Of a DNA stretch of 64,000 nucleotides, positions 19,413 through 31,130 are shown piece after piece; the first letter of the stretch is position 1; every line of letters begins with the position of its first letter. Location: assembly GCA_039707655.1 (NCBI GenBank), contig CM077663.1, positions 437,055,830 through 437,119,829 of the forward strand, written 5' to 3'. Origin of the DNA: Elymus sibiricus (taxonomy: Eukaryota > Streptophyta > Magnoliopsida > Poales > Poaceae). A program made the position numbers and the translations under genes. The notes beneath the pieces are model-generated. The model saw only the letters and a list, made by a program, of their open reading frames with translations. It had not been told where the DNA came from and searched no databases.

Positions 19413-21909
19413 ATGGGCCTGCCCATGTTTCGCGGCCCGTGCTGCTGCTCGCCCTCGCCGTCATCGTCGTCGTCGTCGTCCTCCTCCTCCTCGCCATGGA
19501 TGCTGCAGGCCCACCTCCCCAAGCACCGCCACCCTCGCCATGGATGTGAGTGCTCGAGTCTCTTCACTTCTTGAACAATCTTCTTTTCTTCCCCGTGCAA
19601 GAACAGGGTTATCTGATGGTTAATTCTTGTCTGCAATCTGAATGACTCTGTATGACTGGATGTTTGGATGGATAATTTGGTAGGTCGCAATCTGAATATT
19701 TCTTGTTTCTGTGCTGGATGCAGTGAGTGGGAGGTCGGTTTGCTCTGAATCCCTCAGAGTTCTGGCCCTGCATCTCTTGCTCAATCGGCGCGCTGATCTT
19801 AGCCGGCGCCAGGGGGACATCACCAGAACTGCTGCATCTTCCTCCGGTTTGCTTCAGATAACAGAGAACAAGGCAACCAGCTTGCCGAAAACAAAGGTCC
19901 ACACTCTGTTTCAGTCACATGTGTGGTCTTACTTTTCTGAATTTTGGTACAGAAAATGACCACATTGTCAATTCCAGGTGGATTCAGATAGAACAGCCCT
20001 TATTGATGGCGCTCTTGACAGAAATGCGCAGTTCGACACGATCTACGACGACATGTCTTCTTGGATGGATGTGGCACACACAAGTAGCAGCAGCTTGGAG
20101 TATAACTTGTTGATGCAAAACATCCATGTGTTACAGAGTAGTTTGGCTGCTCAAGATTTGGTGATGCTGGAGAGAGATATCCTTGTACATATTGAACAGC
20201 TGGGAGCTCTGAATTGGTTTAACGCCTCGAGGTCCAGCGCCACCATAACACCAACCTCACATGAATCGGATTTTGCTCTCCCTTGGAATGATACTGAATT
20301 CGCTCCGGTGACTCCCCTCGATGAGCAAAGCGACGATCAACTGGTCGTTATTCGAAGCGGGAAAAGCCAAGAGAGGAAACTGAAGAGAATTAGAGCATCA
20401 AAAAACACCTCCGGGGTTTGTGTAAAAGCATCCTCACGAAAACCAAGAAAATCACACAAGTCCAGTAGTAGTCAGTTTATATCTGAGTGGAAAAACTATC
20501 CAGGCCGGCGAAGGAGCATAGTTCGGGAACAGTCGGAGTTACTGGTGATTATCAAGGTATCTCCCTCATCAGTATTCTCATTGCCATATTTTTCATGTCC
20601 TCATCGGTAACGTTTTCTGAATGTGCGTGTTCCCAGGAATGTGCAAACCTTGAGAAGATCAGGGAAAACATGGTGAAGGAAGGGCAGGAGGTCTGCTATG
20701 ATAAGTGGGCCAAAGCAGCTGGAGTTGATGAAGCGATCCTGAAGAGTAGACTGCAAGCAGGCTACTGCTGCAGAGAGAGGTTACTGGTGACCACCGAGTG
20801 GCTTGTCAAGTACATTGCAAGGACTTACACCGGAATGGGAACAGCTTTCGAGGATCTACTCCAGGTTGCAAGCTTATACTTTAATCTCTCCTTATTTCCT
20901 GTACCTTGACAACTAGCAACCTTTTGTAACGGGCCTTGTTGGAAATGACAATGCAGGCTGGGAAAATGGGTGTCCTTGATGGCGCTGAGAGGTTCGACAG
21001 CCAGAGAGGATGCAAATTCTCAACCTATGTGAAGTACTGGATACGGAAACCCATGCTAGCGCTCCTCGCTGAAAATTCTGGAGTGATCCAGCTGCCCGTA
21101 TGCCTCTGAAACCAACAACTATTTCGATATGTGCCAGTTTGTGCTTCATGCAAGAAAAGAAAAGCATCTACCTTTGTTGATGATATGGAACTGACAATGG
21201 AATTATGCAAGTGTAGGCAAGGATGGATTGTATCATCCGAAAGGTCAGGGAAGCTAAGCGGGCAATTCGATCCAGCACTGGGAGGAATCCAATAGATGCG
21301 GAGATCGCGACCTTCGTTGGTGCGACGGTTGCCAATGTTAGATTGGCGCGGAAGTGCTCCCGTCGTGTCGTTTCACTTTACATGGAGGTCGGAGCCGGAC
21401 AGAACGCCAAGTTCGTGGTATTGCCCTCTAGCCTTCTCTGAATGCCCTCTCACATTCGGAAACCAGAGTTATGAATAATCAATGAATCCATGGAAATGTA
21501 CACTTTTCAGATTAGAGATTAATAACTCCCCCATTATCTCAAAAACTACAGTTTGTTCATACAGTACGGTGATAGTACGTCGATTTGAACGGCGAATAAG
21601 TCTGTCTGAAGGGTGTTTGAACTGCAGGACGTGACCCCAGACACATCACTAGAAGACCCAGAGGAGGTCATCTTCCGGAGGCAGCTGAGGGAGAGGCTTT
21701 TGCTGGTTCTGGACAGGCTCCCGGCGAGGGAAGGGCGTGTGCTGAAGCTGCGGCACGGCCTCGAGGATGGCAGGTGCCAGTCCCTGGAGCAGATCGGAGG
21801 CATCTACCACGTATCCAAGGAGTGGATCAGGAAGATCGAGAAGTCGGCCATGTCGAAGCTCAGGAACGAGGACGTGCACGATGAGCTCAAGGATTTCTGT
21901 GGATTCTAG
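19413..21909 (+). CDS. SIG3: Plastid RNA polymerase sigma factor, SIG3-like, complete
   Basis: Seven exons with GT/AG borders: 19413-19545, 19724-19896, 19978-20556, 20637-20864, 20957-21097, 21217-21417, 21628-21909, giving 578 codons plus TAG. The start is the first ATG in frame (MGLPMFRG), followed by a Ser-rich, transit-peptide-like N-terminus. Residues about 100-295 are a variable region ending in Lys/Arg-rich sequence. Region 1.2/2 covers about 300-420: CCRERLLVTTEWLVKYIART, FEDLLQAGKMGVLDGAERFD and FSTYVKYWIRKPM, the -10 recognition helix. Region 3 covers about 420-485. Region 4 covers about 490-578: LPAREGRVLKLRHGLEDG, then SLEQIGGIYHVSKEWIRKIE, the -35 helix-turn-helix. It directs the plastid-encoded RNA polymerase to chloroplast promoters. 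SIG3 is my best subgroup by memory of VSKEWIRKIE and region 2; SIG6 or SIG2 are less likely. All exon phases agree, and I see no defect. Confidence 0.85.
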
Positions 21910-22300
21910 AGCTGCTAGCTACATCTCTAGTGCAGATTGGCTCAATGTAGCTCAGCCATGTGGCCTAATTTTCAGTGAGATTGTGATAGGGTTCCATAGG
22001 AGTTTGTATATATTTGAATCACAATTGCAGCGCATGACACACTTGTCCTGATGGTGGCTGATGGGTACATTTACAGTTGTTTAACCTGATTATATGTTGG
22101 TGAATAGACAATGAAAAATGAAGTTCTTTATTTTCAGTTTTCCTAGCCCAATTGTTTAACTACCCGCCGGCCGGCCATTTTAATTGTTTCTTCTTTCCTT
22201 TTCATTTTTGAAAAGGACAATGATCGATCAGTTGGTAGCCGATGCCACGCTAAGTAGTAAGAATAATAGTAACTATGTGGATTGACTAATGCTAACTATC
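21910..22300. other. 3' flank of the sigma-factor gene
   Basis: Contains the probable 3' UTR and short AT-rich intergenic DNA up to the LINE target site. No other gene was seen. Confidence 0.55.
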
Positions 22301-22473
22301 TAGACGATGTTTGCACAATCCATGTTTACGACTTTACGGTGGTGACGATTTACGGGGCATGCCGCTCGGAGCTGATGTTCTTTGAGTCTTCTCGTTCTAC
22401 TTCGGCTGCACCGAATCCGGAGAGTTCCCGGACTGGTGTTGTCAAGGTGACGATGGACCAGGTTATTCAGTGA

Positions 22474-24151
22474 ATGCGTGAGTTAGTCTCAACCAGCTTC
22501 CAGTGGGCCCCAGTGAGACTCGATGAGCATGTTTTCAGGGTTGACTTTCCTACTAAGGAGGATCTTGCTAGGCTTCTAAAATTTGGCAAGAGCAGGGTTC
22601 CAAACAGTACATGCATTCTTGAGTTTGATGCATGGACTAATAAGGAGGCTGAGGGGACTCCTTTGTCACAACTTTGGGTCAGATTCGTAGGAGCACCACG
22701 TACGCCTTTGGATGATTTTCTCGTGACCTGGAGTCTTGGGTCTTTGATAGGGAAGACAAAACAGGTGGATATGCCTTTTACGCATGCGCAAGGAGTGGCT
22801 CGTCTGCTTGTCAGTGTGATGAGCATTGAGCATATTCCGGACAGTGTCAGATGGACTTATGATGGAAGAAGCTATGCCGTCGAGATTGAGATTGATGAGT
22901 GTGCTCACTTCCAGAAGCTAGCTCAGCATACGGACATGGTCACTGACGATGGTCACGAGGGAGACGGCAACCAGGAAAGAGGGTCGGGCAAGAGAGATGG
23001 TTCTGCCAAAGGGGTGACACAGCTGGCCAAGCCAACAGAGGTTGGCTCCAGCAAAGAGGTGCCCCCAGCTTCCACCCCGACGAACCAGCTGAGGTTCAGA
23101 TCCTTTGGGTCATGTTCTGCTCCCAGTCGCCTTTGGGGCGTCAGGGCGGAGTTGGAGGATCCGGTGGAACACGAACTTCCACCGCTATCCCCACGTGTGG
23201 CTCCAGCGGTGCATCGGCGCGCTATCTTTTGCCGCGCAGCCTGTTGGGGAGGGTTCCTCGCTGGGTGCACATGCTCGATCACCCACACGGTCAGGGATCC
23301 GGAGTCCACAACAGTCGGCCTCTCCGCACTCTACGAGCGGGCCGTGTGTGCGTTCTTCTTCTTCGCCCCCCTATCAGCGGGCGCTGACCCCGAGGGCAGG
23401 GGCAGGGGATATGGTTGGGATGCTAGCAGGTGGCCAGACCCCAGCTGCCTCGGAGTCAGTACACATTCTTGAGCACGTGACAGGCGACCACAACTCACTA
23501 GTGGACACGATTGTGGGCAACATAGCTCCAGCTAGGCACATGGCAGGCGGCCAGGTGCAAGCGGCCGGACTCGTGTTTGCCAACCACGCACCGTCCGGCG
23601 TCATGGCTGATATTTCAGCAAGGCACCTGGCAAGCGGCCAGGCAATTTCTGGACCCACCACTGATGATGTCATCGCCTTCGGAGGGATCCCCGACCCGGC
23701 GACTGGAGACAGATGGTCGAGTCTTCGTCTCCAAGCTCAGTCGGACGTCGACGACCAGCAGTTGGGCCTTGCCATGAGGGCGGCTAAGCTTCGAGACATC
23801 GAGGCAACTACAGGTATGTCGGTTAACCCTAGCTGCTCTATTTTGCATTTCTCTGAGGATGACATTATTTTAAATGGAAACAAGCTCGGGGTGTCGTTGG
23901 GTAATAATGGGAAGGAAATTTCTAAATCTGTCAATGACCTGTTAGACTTAGAGGCGGAGAGGGCCATGAAGATGGTAAGAAATATTGCTGTAGTGAAACC
24001 TATGAATGATTCAGATATTAATGCTCTTGGGATTGGGGCACTAGAGAGCCTATGTGAGGATCTGGTACCCCCGTCTGTGATACCAGATGAGGATGACGAG
24101 TTTGGTTCGGAGGGGTATATGGCTCCTCTGCAACCAGATGCTAGCGCATAG
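22474..24151 (+). pseudogene. LINE ORF1 (nucleic-acid-binding protein), frameshifted
   Basis: The first part (22474 to about 23130) reads as a DUF4283-like plant LINE ORF1: LDEHVFRVDFPTKEDLARL and PLSQLWVRFVGAPRTPL. The reading then continues in another frame (about 23105-24151) with a low-complexity and acidic C-terminus ending in TAG. At least one frameshift and an upstream TGA (22472-22474) break it. ORF1 proteins bind the element RNA in the retrotransposition particle. Confidence 0.7.
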
Positions 24152-24286
24152 CCTGAATCCGATTATATGGACCGGGCGACTGGACAGGATAAGCCCAAGC
24201 GTTCCTGGAAGAGGAAGGTTTATCCTGTATCGGCGGTTCGCTGAAGCGCGAGATTTAAGACTGCAAAAAAAATTTTATGATGAAAG

Positions 24287-27200
24287 ATGAAAGGAATCTT
24301 TTGGAATATCAGAGGTCTAGCAGACTTGGCTAAAAGAAGGTTTCTAGCGGAAGCACCATTGGAACACAAACTTGATTATATTGCCCTAATGGCAACCGGT
24401 AGGGATAATTTTACTTCACAATTTCTTAGCAGTCTATCAGGTGGAGTTGATTTTGATTGGCACTGTTTACCACCAAGAGGAAAGTCCGGAGGGATCTTAC
24501 TTGGGGTTAAGTGCGAGACGCTAGAAGTCCGGAACGTAGTGTTCAGGGACATTGTCGTCAAATTTAGGGTGCGCTTGAAGGAAGATGGGTTTCAATGGGC
24601 GCTTGTGGCAGTGTACGGCGCCGCCCAGCCTGAGCTCAAGATGGACTTCTTGGCTGACCTTGTCAGGATATGTGGAGATGAGCATTGACCTACTTTAGTT
24701 GGGGGTGATTTTTATATTATAAGGAGGAGAGATGAAAAAAATAATAATGATAACTTTGATGTCAGATGGTCATTCATGTTTAACACAATCATCGAAAGTT
24801 TAGACTTGCGAGAGATAGAACTTTCGGGCAGAAAATTTACTTGGGCAAACACACTACCCAATCCAACTTTTAAGAAGCTGGATCGGGTTCTCACTAGTGT
24901 GGAATGGGAGCAGAAATTCCCTCTGGTCACAGTTCGAGCATTGCAGAGGGCGATTTCCTATCATACCTGATTACTTGTTGACTCCGAGGAAGCAACACAG
25001 GTGGGTAACAAGAACATTTTCTCTTTCGAGCTAGCATGGTTCGAGAGAGAGGGCTTCATGGACCTCATAGCTAGAGAATGGGCTAGAGCCACAGGGGGGA
25101 GATCTAATGTGGATAGATGGCAAAATAAGATTAGGCACTTGAGGCAGTTCCTAAGGGGCTGGGCTAAGCATGAGAGCGGAATTTATAAGGTGGAAATAGA
25201 AAGGCTTCTCAACCTTATAAATGAGTTAGACATGAAAGCTGAATCCTCCTTGTTAGACGCCAATGATAGGGCATCTAAAACGGAGGCAGAGCAAAAGCTC
25301 AAACAGATCCTCGGAGAAGAGGACTTGAAATGGGAACTTAGAGCTAAAGTGCAACAGGTAGTAGAGGGGGGATGACAACACACTGTTTTTCCATTTTATT
25401 GTTAATGGAAAACATAGAAAGAAAAAATCTACCAACTTGAGCAAGATGAGGGTACAATTGTAGGACATGATAACCTAAAGTTGTATATCTCTGAATATTA
25501 TAAAGAGCTGTTTGGGGCTCCCGAGGACAATTTTGTATCCATGGATGAGCACATGATCGGAGACATTCCTCAGCTCGGGACAAACGAGAATGAGATTCTA
25601 TCCGCACCATTCACGGAGAAAGAGGTGTTTGAGGCCATAGCACAAATGAAGAATAATAAGGCGCCAGGACCAGACGGGTTTCCGGTTGAGTTTTACAAAA
25701 GATGCTAGCGCATGATTAAAGGTGATTTACTTTCGCTGTTCCATGATTTGTTTAATGTCCACCTGCAGCTTTTCCACCTAAACTTTGGGAAAATTACGAT
25801 GTTGCCAAAGAAGGAGGGGGAAGTGCGCATTGAACAATTCCGTCCTATTTGTTTGCTTAATGTGAGTTTCAAAATATTTACTAAGGTTGGGACAAATAGA
25901 TTGACACGGATTGCACATGCTGTGGTGCAACCAAGTCAGACGGCTTTCATGCCGGGGAGAAACATACTAGAGGGTGTGATTGTCCTACATGAAACCCTAC
26001 ACGAAATCCACTCAAAGAAACTACATGGGGTTATCTTCAAGGTGGATTTCAAGAAAGCGTATGATAAAGTTAAATGGCCGTTCCTACAGCAAGCCTTACG
26101 TATGAAGGGATTCGACGACATATGAAGGAAGCACGTTGATTCTTTTGTACAGAAAGGTAGCGTTGGAATTAAGGTTAATGATGACATTGGACATTATTTC
26201 CAAACACACAAAGGTCTACGACAGGGAGACCCAATGTCCCTTATCCCATTTAACATAGCTGCGGATATGTTGGCAATTATGATAGGAAGGGCTAAAGAGG
26301 AAGACCTGGTAGGAGGACTAGTACCACATCTAGTGGATGATGGTGTGTCTATACTACAATACGCAGATGATACTATTTTGTTCATGGAACATGATTTAGC
26401 AAAGGCTAGAAATATGAAACTGGTACTTTGCTTGTTTGAGCAGTTTTCGGGCTTGAAAATTAATTTTCATAAAAGTGAATTGTTCTGTTTTGGGAAAGCC
26501 AAAGACGAGCAAGATGCCTATAAACAACAGTTCGGATGTGAATTGGGTAGCCTACCGTTCAGCTATCTAGGCATATCAATTCACCATCGCAAACTTTCTA
26601 ACAAAGAGTGGAAGTGTATTGAGGATCGTTTCGAGAAAAAACTAAGCTGCTGGAAGGGCAAGCTTATGTCTTATGAAGGACGGCTAATACTGATTAATTC
26701 AGTTCTCACGAGCATGCCGATGTTCCTTCTGTCCTTCTTTGAGATACCTTTAGGGGTACGCAAAAGGTTGGACTTTTATCGATCCCGCTTTTTCTGGCAG
26801 AGTGATGAAGCCAAGAGGAAGTATAGAATTTCTAGAAGGGACATAATTTATAGGCCCAAGGACCAAGGGGTCTTGGGATTGAGAATTTAGAGGTAAAGAA
26901 CAGATGTCTGCTGAGTAAATGGTTGTTCAGACTGTCTGTGGAGACTGAAGGCATGTGGGTATAAATTTTACGAAATAATTACTTACAATCTAAGACCTTG
27001 GCCCAGGTCACAGTGAGACCCAATCACTCACCCTTTTGGAAAGGCTCAATGAGAATGAAAGCAACCTTCTTCCATAGGTCTAAGTTTCTCGTTGGAAATG
27101 GTGAATCGACGAGATTCTGAGAGGATACGTGATTGGGGACACGTCGCTAGCCACTCAATATCCATCTCTCTATAATATTATGCAGTGTAACGAGGCTTAC

Positions 27201-27962
27201 GTTGCCACAATATTATAGTCTGCCCCTCTAAATATACAATTCCGCAGAGCCTTGGTGGGCGACCGATGGGCAGCTTGGCTACACTTAGTCATAAGGTTGA
27301 TGGATGTTCATTTATCGGATGAGTCCGATAGGCTTCATTGGAAGCTAACCACAAATGGCATCTTTTCAGTAAAATCGATGTATTTGAACCTTATTGACTG
27401 TGGACCGATTCCCAAATCGATACATATTTGGAAGGTCAAATTACTCTTACGAATCAAAGTCTTCATGTGGTTTGTTCACAAGGAGGTGATTCTCACTAAG
27501 GATAATTTGGCAAAGCGTAATTGGGAGGGTAGTAAAAGATGTAGCTTTTGTGATCACCATGAGACTATCAAACACCTCTTTCTTGACTGTCCCCTAGCAA
27601 AACAATTATGGCGATCCGTACATATAGTCTTTAATATTACACCTCCAGATAGTATTCACACGTTATTTGGGACGTGGCTAAATGGAGTAAAGATAAATAC
27701 GGCGAGACATATTCGGATAGGAGTATGTGCTTTACTATGGGCTATATGGAATTGGAGAAATGACATGGTTTTTAACAGACAAACTAGTATAAATTGTTTG
27801 CTGGTCATTTACAGGGCAACTGCTTTGATCCGTACGTGGTCGTTACTCACTCCTGCTGAAACCAGGGAGCCTTTGGTTACTGGTTCTACCCGATGGAAGA
27901 TGGTAGCTCGGGATATCTACAACCGGTTTGGATGGCGATCCAGTCATATGATAGGTGATTAG
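24287..27962 (+). pseudogene. LINE ORF2 (endonuclease, reverse transcriptase, zinc-binding tail), many stops
   Basis: Segments in order: AP-type endonuclease (24287-24970; KGIFWNIRGL start, GRKFTWAN, and SYH where SDH is expected), a linker (25001-25375), RT (25481-26890; NKAPGPDGFPVEFYK, FRPICLLNV, VDFKKAYDKVKW, LRQGDPMS, active-site YADD at 26360-26371) and a zf-RVT domain (27252-27962; FMWFVHKEVILTKDNL, C--C--H-ETI-HLF-DC). Stops occur near 24688, 24970, 25375, 25708, 26125 and 26890, with frameshifts between some pieces. The changed SDH histidine-motif residue would also weaken target cleavage. Inactive. Confidence 0.85.
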
Positions 27963-28165
27963 GCATCTAGTCCTATTTTCGCCGGTTGTGGCAACTTTTT
28001 TACTTTTGGATTATTTCGCAGCTCTTTTTGAGCTTGTGTTGGATCGCAAACTATTTGGTTGATTTATTTAATAAAGGGGCCACATGCATCTTTTCGATGC
28101 AGTGGACGGAGGCATTCCTCCTAAAAAAATTCACGTAGACGTTTGTTTGCACAATTCATGTTTTT

Positions 28166-28512
28166 AGATGTAAGAACGCGATGTTGCACACCTATGTCTA
28201 TGCAGTTGACTGGAGCAACAGCCAAAGTTGCACCTCGACTAGACAGTGGCCAGGGCAACTGCATAAGTTGCACATCCCACTGGTAGGGACGTTTTCTTTT
28301 ATGAAACTCACTGGTAGGGATGGTTGGGTTGAGAGGTGTCCACATGTGTAGAGAGAAAAGTTGCACGTAGACTGTTAGGTTATTTCCAAGACGAGGTATA
28401 TACCATGCTGTGATAGCCGGCGCATGGGGTGCAGGACAGAGATGACGAACGCAAGTACGATCTGCTGACTGCTAGTAACAGAATAATATTTGTTGTCACT
28501 GTTGAACTAGTC
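28166..28512. other. Non-coding flank with AAGTTGCAC repeats
   Basis: Contains several copies of the short motif agttgcac(a/c)t and cactggtaggga. Related motifs recur at about 53040-53290 on the far side of CACTA-2. No gene. Confidence 0.45.
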
Positions 28513-28535
28513 TCAACTAATGATTCTATCTAGTA

Positions 28536-28658
28536 CTCCCTCCGTCCCAAAATTCTTGTCTTAGATTTGTGTAGATATAAATGTATCTGGTCACATTTTA
28601 GTATTTAGATACATCCATCTTTAGACAAAACCAAGACAAGAATTTTGGGACGGAGGAA
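28536..28658. mobile_element. Stowaway MITE (CTCCCTCCGTCCC family)
   Basis: TIRs CTCCCTCCGTCCCAAAATTC at the left and its complement ending CGGAGGAA at the right, TA target duplication on both sides (28534-28535 and 28659-28660), about 123 bp. Such elements are short Tc1/mariner derivatives mobilised in trans. Confidence 0.92.
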
Positions 28659-28825
28659 TATTATATTAGTCCGTAAAACCTGCCGGCTAGGCCTCAACTG
28701 ATGATAATTTGTTGTCACTTGTCAAGGATCTACCTATAAATTTGAGGCCTCAACTAATGATTATATCTAGTATTATATTAGTAAAACCTGCCGGCTGGGC
28801 TTTAGTGTCACTTGTCAAGGATCTG

Positions 28826-28834
28826 CCTATAAAT
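28826..28834 (+). promoter_or_regulatory. TATA box of the secretory protein gene
   Basis: CCTATAAAT lies about 50 bp upstream of the start codon at 28881, a normal plant spacing for a short 5' UTR. The upstream copy of the duplicated block has a second TATA at about 28732. Confidence 0.7.
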
Positions 28835-28880
28835 TTGATTTGAGGCCGGTCGACCACTCATCCACTCAGACACAAGCTAA

Positions 28881-29591
28881 ATGATGATGAAGCACTTCAC
28901 GACAGTGTTGGCTTCCTTACTCGTGGTCGTCGGCCTCGCCGTAACAGCCGCCGGCGTGAGGTTCGAGGCAACGAACAACGCGTCGACGACTCCCGGCGGG
29001 CAGCGCTTCGACGAAGAATACGGCGTGGGCTACGCGGTGCAGGTCATGTCGGAGGCCTCCTTCTTCACCTGGAAAATCTTCAACCAGACGGAGCCCGCGG
29101 ACCACAGAGCCGCCATGGACGACCGCGTCAAGCTCGTCGTCAACGACATAAACGGCAACATCCTCGGCTTCGAGAGTGACAGCGAGAGCAGCATCACGCT
29201 CAACGCCGGCTACGTCAACAACATCACCGGCGAAGTGAGGACGCTGGTGACGGGGCTGCTGTACCACGAGGTGACGCACGTGTGGCAGTGGGGGCAGCAG
29301 GACACCAACTGGACCCACGGGTGGGTCTACGAGGGGATCGCCGACTTCGTCCGGCTGCGCGCCGGCTACGCGCCGCCGTACTGGGTGCAGCCGGGGGAGG
29401 GGAGCAGCTGGGACGCGGGCTACTCCGTCACGGCGTGGTTCCTGGACTACTGCGACCAGCTGAGGCCGGGGTTCGTGACGGTGCTCAACGAGAGGCTCAA
29501 GGACGGGTACAACGATGACGACTTCCTGCAGATCATGGGCAAGTCCGTGCAGGAATTGTGGAAGGATTACAAGGCCAAGTATGGTGGCTAG
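28881..29591 (+). CDS. WCI-5-like basic secretory protein (plant BSP peptidase family), intact
   Basis: A single-exon gene of 236 codons. Residues 1-24 form a signal peptide (HFTTVLASLLVVVGLAVTAA), so the product is exported. The body matches the plant and bacterial BSP family (PF04450 type): VQVMSEASFFTWKIFNQ, VNDINGNILGFESDSESSIT, LYHEVTHVWQW and EGIADFVRLRAGY. HEVTH (residues about 129-133) is a gluzincin-type zinc site, with EGIAD downstream as the probable third-ligand region. Members such as wheat WCI-5 are induced by resistance-activating chemicals and pathogens; that this copy responds likewise is inference. Met codons at 28881, 28884 and 28887 are all possible starts. GC-rich third positions are typical of intronless grass genes. 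No defect is seen. Confidence 0.92.
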   Translation: MMMKHFTTVLASLLVVVGLAVTAAGVRFEATNNASTTPGGQRFDEEYGVGYAVQVMSEASFFTWKIFNQTEPADHRAAMDDRVKLVVNDINGNILGFESDSESSITLNAGYVNNITGEVRTLVTGLLYHEVTHVWQWGQQDTNWTHGWVYEGIADFVRLRAGYAPPYWVQPGEGSSWDAGYSVTAWFLDYCDQLRPGFVTVLNERLKDGYNDDDFLQIMGKSVQELWKDYKAKYGG

Positions 29592-30024
29592 CTGATCGAT
29601 GCATGTTGTGGTACTTCTAGTTCTAGGGGACTTAACATCGATTGTGTGCTTAATATCATTCATGTTTCATATTTTGATACCTTTTAGGGGCTTTATTTCC
29701 AAGTTTTAGAGCAAATCTAGTAGATGCCCAATAAGTATAGCCTCAAAAATATGTATTGGAATCTTTAATCCCTATAAAATATTCTCTTTTGTTTCTACAA
29801 TTTTATTTTATTTTGCCCATAGAAACAGCATTCTAACTCCAGTTTCACACCGATATAATTTAACGTTTATGTTTAAGCACACACAATTCAACAACGTTTC
29901 AGATCCACAATTGTAAACTTATCAAATTCAAATTTAAACACAACCTATGATCTAAGTGCATCTCCAACTATTTCCCCCCATCTGTCCAGGCTGACAGCCA
30001 GGACAGTGACCACACAAAAGGATC
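29592..30024. other. 3' flank of the secretory protein gene
   Basis: 3' UTR and AT-rich non-coding sequence up to the CACTA-2 insertion point. No gene or repeat structure recognised. Confidence 0.6.
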
Positions 30025-30295
30025 CACTAGTAGAAAACAGGGCTTTGGTCCAGGCCGGATCAGAGCTTTAGTCCCGGTCGTGTTACGAACTGGGACTAAT
30101 GTGAGCATTAGTCCCGGTTCGAGCGGCTAGGATGCCGGCCGGGGTTCGTCACGCATCAGTCCCGGTTCGAACGGGACCTTTAGTCCCGGTTGGTGACATC
30201 AACCGGGACTAAAGGGGTGGTGGCAACCGTTCGCCTGACGCGAGCCCTTTTAGTCCCGGTTCGTGGCTCAAACCGGGACTAAAGGTCCCAACCGT
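30025..30295. repeat. CACTA-2 5' subterminal hairpin repeats
   Basis: TTTAGTCCCGGTT / AACCGGGACTAAAG pairs at about 30068-30110, 30180-30215 and 30248-30288, next to the terminus. The exonuclease transcript would start just downstream, so this block also lies in its promoter. Confidence 0.85.
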
Positions 30296-30795
30296 TCAAA
30301 TCCCGCGCCTTGAAAGTTGTTCTGCGCGAGATCATATACATCGGAAATGCTACAGTAACGCGACCGGCCTCCATTTCTGTTCGTCTCCCTCTCCTCTCTT
30401 CTTCCCCATCCTCCACCATGAATCCACGAACTCGCTACGGGAACGTGCTCGCACATGGCATGACCAATCTCCATGTCGTCTACACGAACGACAGCGCCAA
30501 AGTCGAGGGTTTTCTTTCCATGTTTGAGGAATGGCTTCAAGAGGAGAAACACAAGTTCATGGGCCTCGATCTCGAGTACACGGTCAATGGTCGCAATGTT
30601 GCCGTCGTCCAACTTTGTTTGAAGCAACATGTCATGGCCTTCCAGTGGGCAAGGTAATACGAAACTTGTCATAGTTTTAACTGGGGCTTTTCTTTGATTC
30701 ATAGGATAGGAAAATTGCATAGGAATAGGAGGATTGGGAATGTCGAGAACATGTCATAGTTTCCTTGATTCATAGGAAAAATGCATAGGAAAATT

Positions 30796-30945
30796 GGGGC
30801 TTTTCTTTGATTCATAGGAAAATTGAGGCTTTTCTTTGATTCATAGGAAAATTGGGGCTTTTCTTTGATTCATAGGAAAATTGGGGCTTTTCTTTGATTC
30901 ATAGGGAAATTGGGGCTTTTCTTTGATTCATAGGAAAATTGCATA
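30796..30945. repeat. 30-bp minisatellite in the exonuclease intron
   Basis: Five near-perfect copies of ggggcttttctttgattcat followed by aggaaaatt. Further degraded copies run from 30684 to about 31100. Confidence 0.9.
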
Positions 30946-31130
30946 GGAATAGGAGGATTAGGAAAATTGCATAGGAATAGGAATAGGAGGATAGGAATAG
31001 GATAGGAAAATTGCATAAGAATTTTCCTTGTAGTTGCATATTGGCCATCGTGGGAGAACATGCCATAGTTTAGGGGCTTCTTTTGATTCATAGGATAGGA
31101 AATGCATAGGAATAGGAAACTTGCTATGAT

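Larger units (their letters stand above)
22329..28129 (+). mobile_element. LINE (L1-like) non-LTR retrotransposon, full-length but decayed
   Basis: It carries an ORF1 region, an endonuclease/RT ORF2, a C-terminal zinc-binding RT-associated domain and an A-rich end (cattcctcctaaaaaaa). It is flanked by an imperfect direct repeat of about 28 bp starting tagacg-tgtttgcacaat: 22301-22328 on the left, 28136-28165 on the right. That is a long target-site duplication with several differences. No TIRs or LTRs. Confidence 0.85.
28513..28847. repeat. Tandemly duplicated promoter block upstream of the secretory protein gene
   Basis: The block tcaactaatgatt-tatctagta ... aaaacctgccggct-ggc ... gtcacttgtcaaggatct-cctataaatttga occurs twice (about 28513-28747 and 28748-28845). 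Each copy contains the TATA sequence CCTATAAAT. The first copy carries the Stowaway MITE at its TA site; the second shows the empty site tctagtattatattag. Confidence 0.88.

Noticed and set aside
29282..29663. Long frames antisense and out of frame to the secretory protein gene
   Set aside because: High-GC shadows of the real gene, with no family signature.
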